From NCBI GenBank assembly GCA_044347755.1, contig JBIKUE010000003.1, forward strand, positions 1-64,000: DNA of 64,000 nt, given 5' to 3'. The notes under the pieces were generated by a model that was given only the letters and a program-made list of their open reading frames with translations, had not been told where the DNA came from and did not search any database. The DNA is from M3007 sp044347755. GTDB taxonomy: Bacteria > Bacteroidota > Bacteroidia > Chitinophagales > Saprospiraceae. This document shows, piece after piece, positions 1 through 8,638 of the stretch. Position 1 is the first letter of the stretch. Every line of letters begins with the position of its first letter. The position numbers were made by a program, and so were the translations under genes.

Positions 1-2
1 TA

Positions 3-623
3 CACAAGCCATATGCTTATGCCATTACATTCAATCCAGCCAAACCAGATAGCGTCATTTGCCATAACGGATTTGAATCCTGGACTTTACCTGTAAAGAT
101 CAATGTAGACACCATCACATTAGTGGGCGCCAAACCTGATAAAAACATTTACCTCATTTATCATTCTGGGGGAGAGAAGGATATGACCATGATCGACCCA
201 ACCAATTCAAAGGTTCAAATGGATCGGTTTATCAAATCGAGAGCAACAGTACAGGAAGGAATTAATGCCTTTGAAACTGCCTTGAATCATCATGTACTCA
301 ACGGAGTGTTCACACCCGTTGGTAAAGGCGCCACAGACAAAGTCATGTTTACTTCTACCGGCGAGTTACAAGGTATCAAAGGATATAACCGGTTTAAACT
401 TTGTTCTGGCGGTGATTGTTTTGTAGCCGGGCAAGATATGGATGTGATCAGTTTTTACAATGCAAAAGACGAAGCGGGCAGTACCAAGTATTATGGTTAC
501 CGGTACAATGCAGATACCGATACTTTAAGCATATATAACCTGGTTAACACTAATCCAGCAGAAAAAGGCCAGTATAAAGCAGCTACTGCGGCTTATAAAT
601 TCTCCAGAAAGAGAGGACAGTAA
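3..623 (+). CDS. Hypothetical protein, 5' truncated by window edge
   Basis: The frame is open from the first bases of the window to the TAA at 621-623, so the true start lies upstream; the internal GTG at 123 is unlikely to be the start because the frame before it encodes plausible protein. About 206 residues are visible. The visible part alternates beta-strand-like segments (for example GVFTPVGKG, TSTGELQGIKGYNRFKLC, YYGYRYNADTDTLSIYNL), which recalls the small lipocalin-like or META-like beta domains of secreted Bacteroidota proteins, but I recognise no family. The end is basic (SRKRGQ). No function is proposed. Confidence 0.6.
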   Translation, partial: HKPYAYAITFNPAKPDSVICHNGFESWTLPVKINVDTITLVGAKPDKNIYLIYHSGGEKDMTMIDPTNSKVQMDRFIKSRATVQEGINAFETALNHHVLNGVFTPVGKGATDKVMFTSTGELQGIKGYNRFKLCSGGDCFVAGQDMDVISFYNAKDEAGSTKYYGYRYNADTDTLSIYNLVNTNPAEKGQYKAATAAYKFSRKRGQ

Positions 624-657
624 ACATAAATTGTTTTAAATATTTTTTTTCAGGAAT

Positions 658-693
658 CGCAGGGTGGGGGAGTCCCCTAGCCCCCTCCCTGCG
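658..693. repeat. GC-rich inverted repeat upstream of ribH
   Basis: A 13-base arm starting CGCAGGGTGGGGG pairs with the arm at 681-693 around a 10-base loop, with one T/T mismatch. No T-run follows on either strand, so it is not a standard intrinsic terminator. It may be a processed leader hairpin or a dispersed palindromic element like the others in this window. Confidence 0.6.
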
Positions 694-707
694 AAAAACG
701 CTTAAAA

Positions 708-1229
708 ATGGCTTCAGCGCTTAAAAATCTATCCGTTTACGACGAAAACAATGTTCCAGATGCCTCTGAAATGAAGTTTGGCATTGTGGTAGCCGACTGG
801 AACGCACACATTACCCATGTTTTATATGAGGGTTGCTTGGAGACCCTGTTGAAGCATGGAGCAAGTGAAGAAAATATTTTCATGTTGCAGGTCCCAGGCT
901 CCTTTGAATTGACTTCCGGTGCACGGATCCTGAATGGCCAGCAGAGCCTGGATGCCGTCATTTGTCTGGGTTGTGTGATCAAGGGCGAGACCAGTCATGA
1001 TGAGTACATCAATATGGCTGTTGCACAAGGATTGACCAATTTGGGTCTTACTACCGGCCGGCCGCATATTTTTGGTCTGGTAACTACCAACAATGAGCAA
1101 CAGGCTTTGGATCGTGCTGGTGGCAAACATGGCAATAAAGGTATTGAAGCTGCTGTGACGGCTATCAGGATGGTTCAATTAAAAAAAGCCCCGGTAAAGG
1201 GCAAAGAAAAACGATCCATAGGATTCTGA
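708..1229 (+). CDS. ribH: 6,7-dimethyl-8-ribityllumazine synthase
   Basis: This is the penultimate riboflavin enzyme, condensing 5-amino-6-ribitylamino-uracil with 3,4-dihydroxy-2-butanone 4-phosphate to give lumazine in the cytoplasm, normally as an icosahedral or pentameric assembly. The 173-residue length is normal for the family. Diagnostic motifs are seen: VPGSFELT near residue 63, LGCVIKGETSHDEYI near residues 87-101 with the catalytic His, and FGLVTTNNEQQA for substrate phosphate binding. ATG at 708 is the only start fitting the family N-terminus. It stands alone here, 84 bases after the previous gene; a separate RibA-like gene lies at 27040. Confidence 0.95.
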   Translation: MASALKNLSVYDENNVPDASEMKFGIVVADWNAHITHVLYEGCLETLLKHGASEENIFMLQVPGSFELTSGARILNGQQSLDAVICLGCVIKGETSHDEYINMAVAQGLTNLGLTTGRPHIFGLVTTNNEQQALDRAGGKHGNKGIEAAVTAIRMVQLKKAPVKGKEKRSIGF

Positions 1230-1349
1230 TTTTTCAGGTAATTATTTTTCTATAATTTATATTATGTTAAATAGGGTATAAAAAACGACCCATAATGCCC
1301 TGTTTTCACCTTATTCAAAAAAAGTAATCCCAGCGCCAAACAAAGCCAC

Positions 1350-1357
1350 TACATTTG
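1350..1357 (+). promoter_or_regulatory. Possible -7 box (TACATTTG) for the arginine decarboxylase gene
   Basis: TACATTTG fits the Bacteroidota sigma-A -7 consensus TAnnTTTG and lies 44 bases before the ATG at 1401. No clear TTG/TTTG -33 element is seen at the expected distance, so this is a weak call. Confidence 0.35.
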
Positions 1358-1400
1358 TGCCTTCACAATCCAAAATTTGCACCCCTGATACTGTTTTTCA

Positions 1401-2801
1401 ATGAAAAACACTTACCACGACCTTGTAGCGCAGACATTCGATTTCCCCCAAGACGGATTCAGTCTAAGAAATAACCGACTGCTGTTCAATGAAATTGATG
1501 TGTACGATCTCATCAAAAAATACGGCACTCCACTTAAGCTTACCTACCTGCCAAAAATTGGCGAAAAAATCCAGACAGCAAGAAAGCTGTTCCGGGATGC
1601 TATTCAGCGACATAATTACAACGGTAAGTATGTTTATTGCTATTGCACCAAAAGTTCGCATTTTTCATTTATCCTGAATGAAGTGCTTGAGAATGGAACA
1701 CAGCTGGAAACTTCCTCTGCTTTTGATATAGACCTGATCTGGCGCTTGTACAAACAAGGTAAAATTAACAAGGGTACTACCATCGTCAATAATGGCTACA
1801 AACCCCGTCCATACGTTGAACGGATTGTAGGCTTGATTAATGAAGGCTTTACCAATGTGACACCGGTGATGGATAATGCCCAGGAGCTTGAGTTATTTGA
1901 CAGTCTGCTCCCAAAAGGCAAATACAATATTGGGCTGCGCATGGCCACTGAGGAAGAACCCAATTTCGAATTTTACACCTCTCGACTGGGTATTCGTCAG
2001 AGTGAAATATTGAACTTTTACAAGGAAAAATTGGCTCAAAATCCCAAATTTGAGCTAAAAATGCTCCACTTTTTTGTAGATATTGGCATAAAAGACACAC
2101 TCTATTATTGGAGTGAACTCAAAAAGGGGATCAAAACCTATTGCCAGCTAAAAAAGCTCTGCCCTACCCTCTCCAGTCTGAATATCGGTGGCGGCATGCC
2201 CATCCGCAATTCTTTGGGTTTTGAGTATGATTACCCATACATGGTCAGTGAAATTGTGCGCATGATCAAAGTAGCCTGCGATGGCGAAGGTGTGCCGGAA
2301 CCGGATATCTACTCCGAATTTGGTAAATATACCGTAGGAGAAAGTGGCGCTACCATCTTTTCGGTAATCGGCAAAAAACAGCAGAACGACTCAGAAGAAT
2401 GGTATATGCTGGACAACTCCCTGATCAATACCCTGCCCGACAGCTGGGGCATCAAGGAGCGATTTATTTTGCTTCCGGTGAATCACTGGGAAAGAGAATA
2501 CCAACGTGTAAATATTGGGGGTATCAGTTGCGATAATGCAGACTATTACAACTCTGAAGCACATATTAACCAGGTGTATTTGCCCAGTTACGATGAAAGC
2601 ACGGACGAGCCGCTTTATCTTGGCTTCTTTCATACAGGAGCATACCAAGAATCTCTGAGCGGATATGGTGGACTGAAACACTGCCTGTTACCGGCGCCTA
2701 AACACGTACTCATTGACCGAAATTACTACGGTGAATTTGTTGACTGGGAAATATTTAAAGAGCAAGATTCTGACTCCATGTTGAAAATATTGGGGTATTA
2801 G
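1401..2801 (+). CDS. speA: Arginine decarboxylase, Bacteroidota short type (PLP, alanine-racemase fold)
   Basis: This enzyme converts arginine to agmatine, the first step of polyamine synthesis. The 466-residue protein belongs to the fold-III PLP decarboxylases. Lys84 in the motif YCYCTKSSH is the expected Schiff-base lysine, LNIGGGMP is the glycine-rich PLP-phosphate loop, and HTGAYQESLSGYGGLKHC near the C-terminus carries the conserved GAYQE region. It is much shorter than the 650-residue SpeA of Escherichia coli but has the length and motif order of the Bacteroidota proteins annotated as arginine decarboxylase. Substrate assignment (arginine rather than another basic amino acid) rests on that family resemblance. 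It is transcribed alone. Confidence 0.85.
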   Translation: MKNTYHDLVAQTFDFPQDGFSLRNNRLLFNEIDVYDLIKKYGTPLKLTYLPKIGEKIQTARKLFRDAIQRHNYNGKYVYCYCTKSSHFSFILNEVLENGTQLETSSAFDIDLIWRLYKQGKINKGTTIVNNGYKPRPYVERIVGLINEGFTNVTPVMDNAQELELFDSLLPKGKYNIGLRMATEEEPNFEFYTSRLGIRQSEILNFYKEKLAQNPKFELKMLHFFVDIGIKDTLYYWSELKKGIKTYCQLKKLCPTLSSLNIGGGMPIRNSLGFEYDYPYMVSEIVRMIKVACDGEGVPEPDIYSEFGKYTVGESGATIFSVIGKKQQNDSEEWYMLDNSLINTLPDSWGIKERFILLPVNHWEREYQRVNIGGISCDNADYYNSEAHINQVYLPSYDESTDEPLYLGFFHTGAYQESLSGYGGLKHCLLPAPKHVLIDRNYYGEFVDWEIFKEQDSDSMLKILGY

Positions 2802-2953
2802 GCAGTCAAACCTAATTCGAAATCGGTCCAGCGCCCCACCCCTCTCCTACCCTTCCTTAGGGTATTGAGAAAAACGGTTGATTTAGCAAAAATTCGTGCA
2901 ATTTTTCCTTGCCTTGCGAGCATTAAATTATTGATATTTACCGCCGTTTATGT

Positions 2954-2982
2954 GGTACGCCCGGGATTACTCCGGGCGTACC
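2954..2982. repeat. Hairpin upstream of the cytochrome/DUF1501 operon
   Basis: GGTACGCCCGG pairs with CCGGGCGTACC around a short loop, ending 24 bases before the ATG at 3007. There is no T-run. Its place inside the in-frame extension from 2950 argues that the extension is leader, not coding. It is the first of three GC-rich hairpins in the non-coding gaps of this operon. Confidence 0.65.
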
Positions 2983-3006
2983 GGTTCTAATTGGCACTGC
3001 GGTACT

Positions 3007-5325
3007 ATGTCTAAAATTACCATTCTGACCCTCTTTTTATCGGTGGCATTGGCTTTTTGCCTCTGGAACGCCTGTAAATCAGCCTCCTCACCAGATTCAC
3101 TGCCAGATAAAGTCAGCTACAATTTTCACATAAGACCCATCTTGTCTGACAAGTGTTTTGCCTGCCACGGTCCGGATAAAAACCAGCAAAAAGCGGGGTT
3201 AAGGCTGGACATTGCCGATCTGGCATATGCACCTCTGAAAGAAACACCCGGAGGTTTTGCCATTGTTCCGGGCCATCCGGAATCTTCCGAACTGATTAAG
3301 CGGGTTTCTTCACAAGATCCTGATTATCAGATGCCTACCCCGGATTCTCACTTAGGATCACTGACAGAAAGAGAGATAAAGTTGCTGGAAAAATGGATCC
3401 GGCAAGGCGCTGTTTACGAAAAACACTGGGCGTTCCTTTCTCCCGTTAAAACCGAACTTCCAAAGCCTTCCGACAAGTCGTTCCCTAGGAATGAAATTGA
3501 TTATTTCACCTTGGCTAAAATGACCGATAATGGGTTAAATCCCAATCCGGTTGCCCAGTCAGAGCATCTTCTGAAAAGAATTAGCGTCGACTTGACCGGG
3601 CTTGTCCCTACTGCTGAAGAAACGGCCAATTTTTTGCAAAACCCTTCCGATGAAGCATACGAACAGTCCATAGACCGCTTATTAGCCTCCCCTCATTTTG
3701 GCGAAAAAATGGCCGTACATTGGATGGATATAGCCAGATTTTCAGATAGTTATGGGTATCAGGATGATAATATTCGGAGTCAATGGCCCTACCGGGATTG
3801 GGTCATTCATGCCTTCAATCAAAATATGCCCTATGATCAGTTTTTGACCTGGCAATTAGCCGGCGATATGTTGCCGAATGCCAGTAAAGAGCAGATTTTG
3901 GCAACTGCTTTTTTAAGAAACCATAAGTACACAGAGGAAGGTGGCGTTATCCCGGAGGAATACAGGGTTGAATACAATCTTGACAAGGTAAAGACGTACA
4001 CCAAGGGCTTATTGGCCCTTACTGTGGAGTGCGCCCAATGCCATGATCACAAATATGATCCGATCACACAACAGGATTATTACCAGCTTTTTGCCTTCTT
4101 CAACAATTCTAAAGAAGCCGGTTTTGAAGGTGATGTGAGCATCTCCAAACCAGCCAAAAACCCTATCCTAACGCTGAGTGACGCTGAAGTGAAAGAAACA
4201 TTGCAGTTCATTCAGAAAAAGGATACAGGCGCTATTATGATTTCGGTTATGGGTGAACTGGATACGCCCAGGGTAACCCATATTCTTCAACGGGGCGCCT
4301 ATGATAAACCTGGAGCAATGGTGCGCGCCAGGGCCCTGGAATCGGTTTTGTCTTTTGATACCCTGCAATATCCGGCTAACCGATTTGGGTTGGCTCAGTG
4401 GACGGTTTCTAAGTCTAACCCATTGACAGCCAGGGTTTTCGTTAATCATATCTGGCAGGAGATTTTTGGTTCAGGACTGGTTAAAACCACCGGCGATTTC
4501 GGTATGCAGGGAAACCTCCCTACCCATCCGGAGTTATTGGATTGGCTTGCCGTGGATTTCATGGAAAACCAATGGAATGTTAAAAGGCTGGTCAAGCAAA
4601 TCTTGATGTCGGCTACTTACAGGCAATCTGCTGAAGTAAAAATGCACCATTTGGAAACTGATCCTGATAACCAATACCTGGCCAGGGCTCCCAGATTGCG
4701 TTTAAAGGCTGAGTTTGTGCGGGATATGGTGCTGAAAACCAGTGGTTTATTGGTTCAAACCATCGGTGGTCCAAGCGTAAAGCCTTATCAACCTGCAGGA
4801 CTATGGGAAGGCGCAACATCAGGAAGAGGCGTTCTAAAAATCTACGAACAGGATAAGGACAAGGATTTGTACAGAAGAGGGCTGTACACTTTTGTCAAGT
4901 TAACCCTGCCTCCCCCATCCATGATCCTTTTTGATGCTAGTAATCGGGATCAATGTGAAGTGAAACGAGCTCGTACCAATACCCCCCTGCAAGCCTTTAT
5001 TATGATGAATGATCCAACGGTTTTGGAGGCATCCAGGTTTTTTGCACAACGGTTATTGACTGATAAAGGAGCCACTGAAGAAAATATTCAAACGGCCTTC
5101 CACTCAATCCTTTGCAGGGCGCCATCTGAGAAGGAAATTCAGATACTGAAAGATTACTACAAGGAACAACTTGATTTGTTCAAAAATAGGAAACTTGACG
5201 CTGCCAAAACCCTGGCTGTGGGGGATTCACCGGTAAATAAGAAACTTGATCCGGCCGAATCCGCTGCCTTGATGAAAGTGGTAAACACCATTTATAACCT
5301 GGAAGAAGCCATTACAAAATCCTGA
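3007..5325 (+). CDS. PSCyt1/PSCyt2/PSD1 (DUF1549-DUF1553) cytochrome c-type lipoprotein
   Basis: The 772-residue protein starts with a hydrophobic signal (MSKITILTLFLSVALAFCLW) and a Cys23 that could be lipidated, then a haem-binding C50-x-x-C53-H in KCFACHGPDKNQQKAGLRLD, the hallmark of the PSCyt1 domain. A DUF1549 (PSCyt2) domain follows from about residue 160, with ECAQCHDHKYDPITQQDYYQ giving a second CxxCH. The C-terminal half is DUF1553 (PSD1), with ARVFVNHIWQEIFG and RTNTPLQAFIMMNDP. The family is abundant in Planctomycetes; its biochemical role is not settled, though an extracellular redox role is often inferred. I chose ATG 3007 over 2950 because it gives a clean signal peptide. The next gene starts two bases after the stop. 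Confidence 0.88.
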   Translation: MSKITILTLFLSVALAFCLWNACKSASSPDSLPDKVSYNFHIRPILSDKCFACHGPDKNQQKAGLRLDIADLAYAPLKETPGGFAIVPGHPESSELIKRVSSQDPDYQMPTPDSHLGSLTEREIKLLEKWIRQGAVYEKHWAFLSPVKTELPKPSDKSFPRNEIDYFTLAKMTDNGLNPNPVAQSEHLLKRISVDLTGLVPTAEETANFLQNPSDEAYEQSIDRLLASPHFGEKMAVHWMDIARFSDSYGYQDDNIRSQWPYRDWVIHAFNQNMPYDQFLTWQLAGDMLPNASKEQILATAFLRNHKYTEEGGVIPEEYRVEYNLDKVKTYTKGLLALTVECAQCHDHKYDPITQQDYYQLFAFFNNSKEAGFEGDVSISKPAKNPILTLSDAEVKETLQFIQKKDTGAIMISVMGELDTPRVTHILQRGAYDKPGAMVRARALESVLSFDTLQYPANRFGLAQWTVSKSNPLTARVFVNHIWQEIFGSGLVKTTGDFGMQGNLPTHPELLDWLAVDFMENQWNVKRLVKQILMSATYRQSAEVKMHHLETDPDNQYLARAPRLRLKAEFVRDMVLKTSGLLVQTIGGPSVKPYQPAGLWEGATSGRGVLKIYEQDKDKDLYRRGLYTFVKLTLPPPSMILFDASNRDQCEVKRARTNTPLQAFIMMNDPTVLEASRFFAQRLLTDKGATEENIQTAFHSILCRAPSEKEIQILKDYYKEQLDLFKNRKLDAAKTLAVGDSPVNKKLDPAESAALMKVVNTIYNLEEAITKS

Positions 5326-5327
5326 TT

Positions 5328-6773
5328 ATGGAAAAAGAGATACTGGAACATGGGTTAAATATGAACCGCCGCAAATTTCTTTCCCGGTTGGGCATTGGCC
5401 TGGGAGGTGTTGCGCTGGGTTCGCTTTTGATCCCGGATTTGTTTTCCGGTGAGGATGAAGACGCTATTATGGCCGGATTGCCTCATTTTGCGCCGAAAGC
5501 GAAAAGGGTAATCTATCTGTTTCAAAATGGCGCCCCATCCCAACTGGACTTGTTTGATTACAAACCCAAGCTTCGGGAAATGCAGGGGCAGGATCTGCCT
5601 GCCTCCATACGTATGGGACAACGGCTTACCGGGATGACAGCCAACCAAAAGGCTTTCCCGCTGGCCGGCTCCAAGTTTAATTTCCAGCAACATGGTTCCC
5701 ATGGTATGTGGTTAAGTGAACTCCTCCCCTACACCGGGAAAGTGGCCGACGATATATGTTTCATCAGAACCATGTACACGGAAGCCATTAACCATGATCC
5801 GGCCCTGACGTTTTTCCAAACGGGCGCACAAGTGGGTAACCGACCCAGCATGGGCGCCTGGCTGAGCTACGGACTAGGTAGTTCAAATAAAAACCTACCG
5901 GCATTCTGTGTGCTGCTTTCCAAGGGGAAGGGGAACAGCCAGGGCGTTTATTCCAAACTCTGGACCAATGGTTTTCTGGATTCCATTCACCAGGGAGTAC
6001 AATTCAGCAGCGGAGAAAATCCGGTGCTTTACTTGAACAATCCGGAAGGTATAGACCAGGCTGATCGCCGTAAAATGCTCGACCGGGTGGCTCAATTGAA
6101 TGATGAAAACTACTTGCAATTTGGGGATCCGGAAATCAAAGCCAAAATCCAGCAGTACGAAATGGCTTATCGGATGCAGACCGCCATTCCGGAAGTAACA
6201 GACATCAGTAAAGAGCCGGAAAGCATTGTCAAGTTGTATGGGCCAGAATGCCTGGTGCCGGGTACCTATGCCGCTAACTGCCTGTTAGCCAGAAAGTTAT
6301 CAGAAAGTGGTGTGCGGTTTGTACAATTATACCACCAGGGCTGGGATGCGCACGATAACCTCCCATCTCAAATTGTTGGCCAATGTAAAGACACAGACCA
6401 GGCATCTGCAGCACTCATTACTGATTTAAAGCAGAGAGGCCTGTTGGATGAAACCCTTGTGATTTGGGGCGGTGAATTTGGAAGAACCAATTATTGTCAA
6501 GGGGTATTGACAGCGGATAATTACGGAAGGGATCACCACCCAAGATGTTTTACCATCTGGATGGCTGGTGGAGGTATCAAGCCGGGAGTATATGGTGAAA
6601 CCGATGAGTTTGGCTATAACATAGCGTCTAATCCGGTTCACGTTCATGATTTTCATGCCACTGCGCTCCACCTGATGGGATTAAATCATGAAAAACTGGT
6701 GTACAAACATCTGGGCAGAAGGTACCGACTGACCGATGTACATGGGAATGTTGTCAAGGATATTATTGCATAG
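5328..6773 (+). CDS. DUF1501 family secreted protein
   Basis: DUF1501 proteins have an alkaline-phosphatase/sulfatase-like fold and almost always sit next to PSCyt/PSD1 genes, as here. The 481-residue product begins with a twin-arginine-like signal (MNRRKFLSRLGIGLGGVALGSLL, counted from the internal ATG at 5361), suggesting folded export by Tat. Family motifs seen include YLFQNGAPSQLDLFDYKPKL, HGSHGMWLSELLP, and WGGEFGRTNYCQG followed by GRDHHPRCFTIWMAGGGIKPG. The start could be 5328, two bases after the upstream stop, or 5361; the second gives a more typical signal. Substrate is unknown; desulfation or dephosphorylation of a polymer is a guess from the fold. Confidence 0.88.
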   Translation: MEKEILEHGLNMNRRKFLSRLGIGLGGVALGSLLIPDLFSGEDEDAIMAGLPHFAPKAKRVIYLFQNGAPSQLDLFDYKPKLREMQGQDLPASIRMGQRLTGMTANQKAFPLAGSKFNFQQHGSHGMWLSELLPYTGKVADDICFIRTMYTEAINHDPALTFFQTGAQVGNRPSMGAWLSYGLGSSNKNLPAFCVLLSKGKGNSQGVYSKLWTNGFLDSIHQGVQFSSGENPVLYLNNPEGIDQADRRKMLDRVAQLNDENYLQFGDPEIKAKIQQYEMAYRMQTAIPEVTDISKEPESIVKLYGPECLVPGTYAANCLLARKLSESGVRFVQLYHQGWDAHDNLPSQIVGQCKDTDQASAALITDLKQRGLLDETLVIWGGEFGRTNYCQGVLTADNYGRDHHPRCFTIWMAGGGIKPGVYGETDEFGYNIASNPVHVHDFHATALHLMGLNHEKLVYKHLGRRYRLTDVHGNVVKDIIA

Positions 6774-6779
6774 AAATTG

Positions 6780-6797
6780 CCCGCCCTTCAGGGTGGG
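6780..6797. repeat. Short GC-rich hairpin between DUF1501 and propeller genes
   Basis: CCCGCCCT pairs with AGGGTGGG (one G-T pair) around a TC loop in the 39-base gap between two genes of the operon. An A-rich stretch follows, not a T-run, so transcription probably continues; an RNA-processing or stability role is possible. Confidence 0.5.
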
Positions 6798-6812
6798 GAC
6801 AAATAAAAAAAC

Positions 6813-7841
6813 ATGAATAGAAGAAATTTTTGCCTCAACACAGCCCTTGGTACGGCAGGCATATTCCTGGTGCCCAAAATGCTGGCTGACCATGGCGTTG
6901 TATTGGGCCACAACAATAAAAAATACAGGATAAGCACCCGTTGGAGTCAGGCCGATGTATCCCGCAATCCGGTGAATGATTGCCACGAAATGGTACAGGA
7001 CAGCAAAGGCAGAATTCTGCTTTTAACCAACGAAACAAGGAATAACGTGCTGGTATATGATAAGAACGGCAAAATCCTGGAAGCCTGGGGCACGGAATTT
7101 CCTGGCGCGCATGGCCTGACCCTGTTTGATGAAAATGGTACAGATGTATTATTCATTTGCGATAATCAACGACATCAGGTTATCAAAACATCTATGGATG
7201 GCCGCACACTGTTAACCCTGGAGTATCCAAAAGAAGCAGAGATCTATAATTCCAGGGATGCTTTTATTCCAACAGAAACAGCCATTGCCCCAAACGGAGA
7301 TATTTATGTAGCGGATGGATACGGGCAGGATTACCTTATTCAATACGATGCCAACGGACGCTACATCCGGCATTTTGGCGGCAAAGGCGAAGGTGCTGAG
7401 TACCTGAAAAATGCACATGGCGTATGCGTGGACCTGCGCAATCCGGCACAACCCGGGCTAATCGTTACTTCCAGAGAGCAAAATGCTTTTAAACGTTTTG
7501 ATTTGGATGGTAATTATCTGAGTACCATACCTCTCCCCGGCGCATGGGTTTGTCGTCCGGTCATCAGGGGAAATTTTCTTTACGCAGCTGTTCTTCAATC
7601 AAGCAGCAGACCCTGGCAAAAATCAGGATTTGTGACCATTTTGGATCAAAACGACCGGGTGGTCTCAAATCTCGCCGGATCGGAGCCATCTTATGAAAAT
7701 GAGGTCTTGGGAGAAATGTACCAAACGGTAAGGGCATTTCAATATCCACACGATGTATGTATAGACGACGAAGAAAACATGTACGTAGCTCAATGGAATT
7801 CCGGAAAGGTTTATCCATACAAACTCGAACCGGTGGTATGA
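6813..7841 (+). CDS. NHL/SMP-30-like beta-propeller protein, exported
   Basis: The 342-residue protein begins MNRRNFCLNTALGTAGIFLVPK, a twin-arginine-like or Sec signal. The rest is made of propeller repeats: the pattern DSKGRILLLTN, FDENGTDVLFICDN, APNGDIYVADGYGQDYLIQYDANGRYIRHFG, HGVCVDLR and PHDVCIDDEENMYVAQW fits the NHL-type six-bladed propeller. Such proteins bind ligands or act as lyases or lactonases; no catalytic residues can be assigned here. It follows DUF1501 by 39 bases and overlaps the next gene by ATGA, so it is part of the same transcription unit. Confidence 0.8.
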   Translation: MNRRNFCLNTALGTAGIFLVPKMLADHGVVLGHNNKKYRISTRWSQADVSRNPVNDCHEMVQDSKGRILLLTNETRNNVLVYDKNGKILEAWGTEFPGAHGLTLFDENGTDVLFICDNQRHQVIKTSMDGRTLLTLEYPKEAEIYNSRDAFIPTETAIAPNGDIYVADGYGQDYLIQYDANGRYIRHFGGKGEGAEYLKNAHGVCVDLRNPAQPGLIVTSREQNAFKRFDLDGNYLSTIPLPGAWVCRPVIRGNFLYAAVLQSSSRPWQKSGFVTILDQNDRVVSNLAGSEPSYENEVLGEMYQTVRAFQYPHDVCIDDEENMYVAQWNSGKVYPYKLEPVV

Positions 7842-8638
7842 GTAAAAAGACAATCCAAATATGCCTGGTTGCTTTATTAACAGCAATTTACACACAGGCC
7901 TCGGCGCAAGATACCTTTCAGTTGGCTCCTCCTTTGCTGAAATTTCCAAGCATCTTTTTTGAACGAAGTGTGCAGGTTTCAGCTGAATTCAAACAGCCCG
8001 AGTCGGCCATACATTACACCCTTAACGGTTATATACCAACCGAAGAATCTCCTGTTTTTGACAAACCTGTTTCCATCCAGAAACCGGTTACCAAGCTCAG
8101 TGTGAGAACGTTTGCCAAAGGTTACCTGCCTTCAGAAATGGTACAGGTCAACTTTTATAAAATGGGGAAGAAGGCCAAAACATTACGCGTCCCACTCCCC
8201 CACCCTAAATACCTGGGCACGGGAAATACTGCATTGCAGGACGGTTTGGGAGGCAATACTGACCATAACAGTAAAACATGGCTCGGCTACCAGGATTCTG
8301 TCATGATGGAGATCGAATTTGGCGACAAAATAGCCCTGGAGCAGTTTATGATCAATACGCTGGAAAACCAAAATGCATGGATATTTCAGCCTTCTTCCAT
8401 ATCAGTGTATGGGTGGGACTATCTTTTTGGAAGGTGGCGACCAATAGGCGGTTCCAGACCAGACAGTGCCGAAAAGCAACCCGATGTGCGTTGTGCCATG
8501 CAAACAGTCAACATCCAGAAGCCCATCAAGACCGATAGATACAGATTGATTATCAGATCATTACAAGAAATCCCAGGCTGGCATTCCGGCAAAGGTCAAC
8601 CTGCCTGGTTATTCATTGACGAATTAATCCTGCATTAA
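7838..8638 (+). CDS. Secreted protein with chitobiase C-terminal-like and discoidin-like domains
   Basis: ATG 7838 overlaps the upstream stop in an ATGA arrangement and gives a clear signal peptide (SKKTIQICLVALLTAIYTQASAQ). Residues of roughly 30-110 (VSAEFKQPESAIHYTLNGYIPTEESPVF) match the chitobiase/beta-hexosaminidase C-terminal type beta domain. The remaining 150 residues (NSKTWLGYQDSVMMEIEFGD, then IPGWHSGKGQPAWLFIDELIL) look like an F5/8 type C (discoidin) carbohydrate-binding fold. The same two-domain module ends the next protein, so the two are paralogous. Binding of a glycan is inferred from the domains; there is no enzyme motif. Confidence 0.75.
   Translation: MSKKTIQICLVALLTAIYTQASAQDTFQLAPPLLKFPSIFFERSVQVSAEFKQPESAIHYTLNGYIPTEESPVFDKPVSIQKPVTKLSVRTFAKGYLPSEMVQVNFYKMGKKAKTLRVPLPHPKYLGTGNTALQDGLGGNTDHNSKTWLGYQDSVMMEIEFGDKIALEQFMINTLENQNAWIFQPSSISVYGWDYLFGRWRPIGGSRPDSAEKQPDVRCAMQTVNIQKPIKTDRYRLIIRSLQEIPGWHSGKGQPAWLFIDELILH

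Noticed and set aside
658..693. Hairpin before ribH as an intrinsic terminator or FMN riboswitch
   Set aside because: There is no T-run on either strand and none of the conserved RFN element segments could be found.
2950..3006. Longer start for the PSCyt gene at ATG 2950
   Set aside because: It would translate a palindrome (2954-2982) and displace the signal peptide inward; ATG 3007 gives a proper lipoprotein signal.
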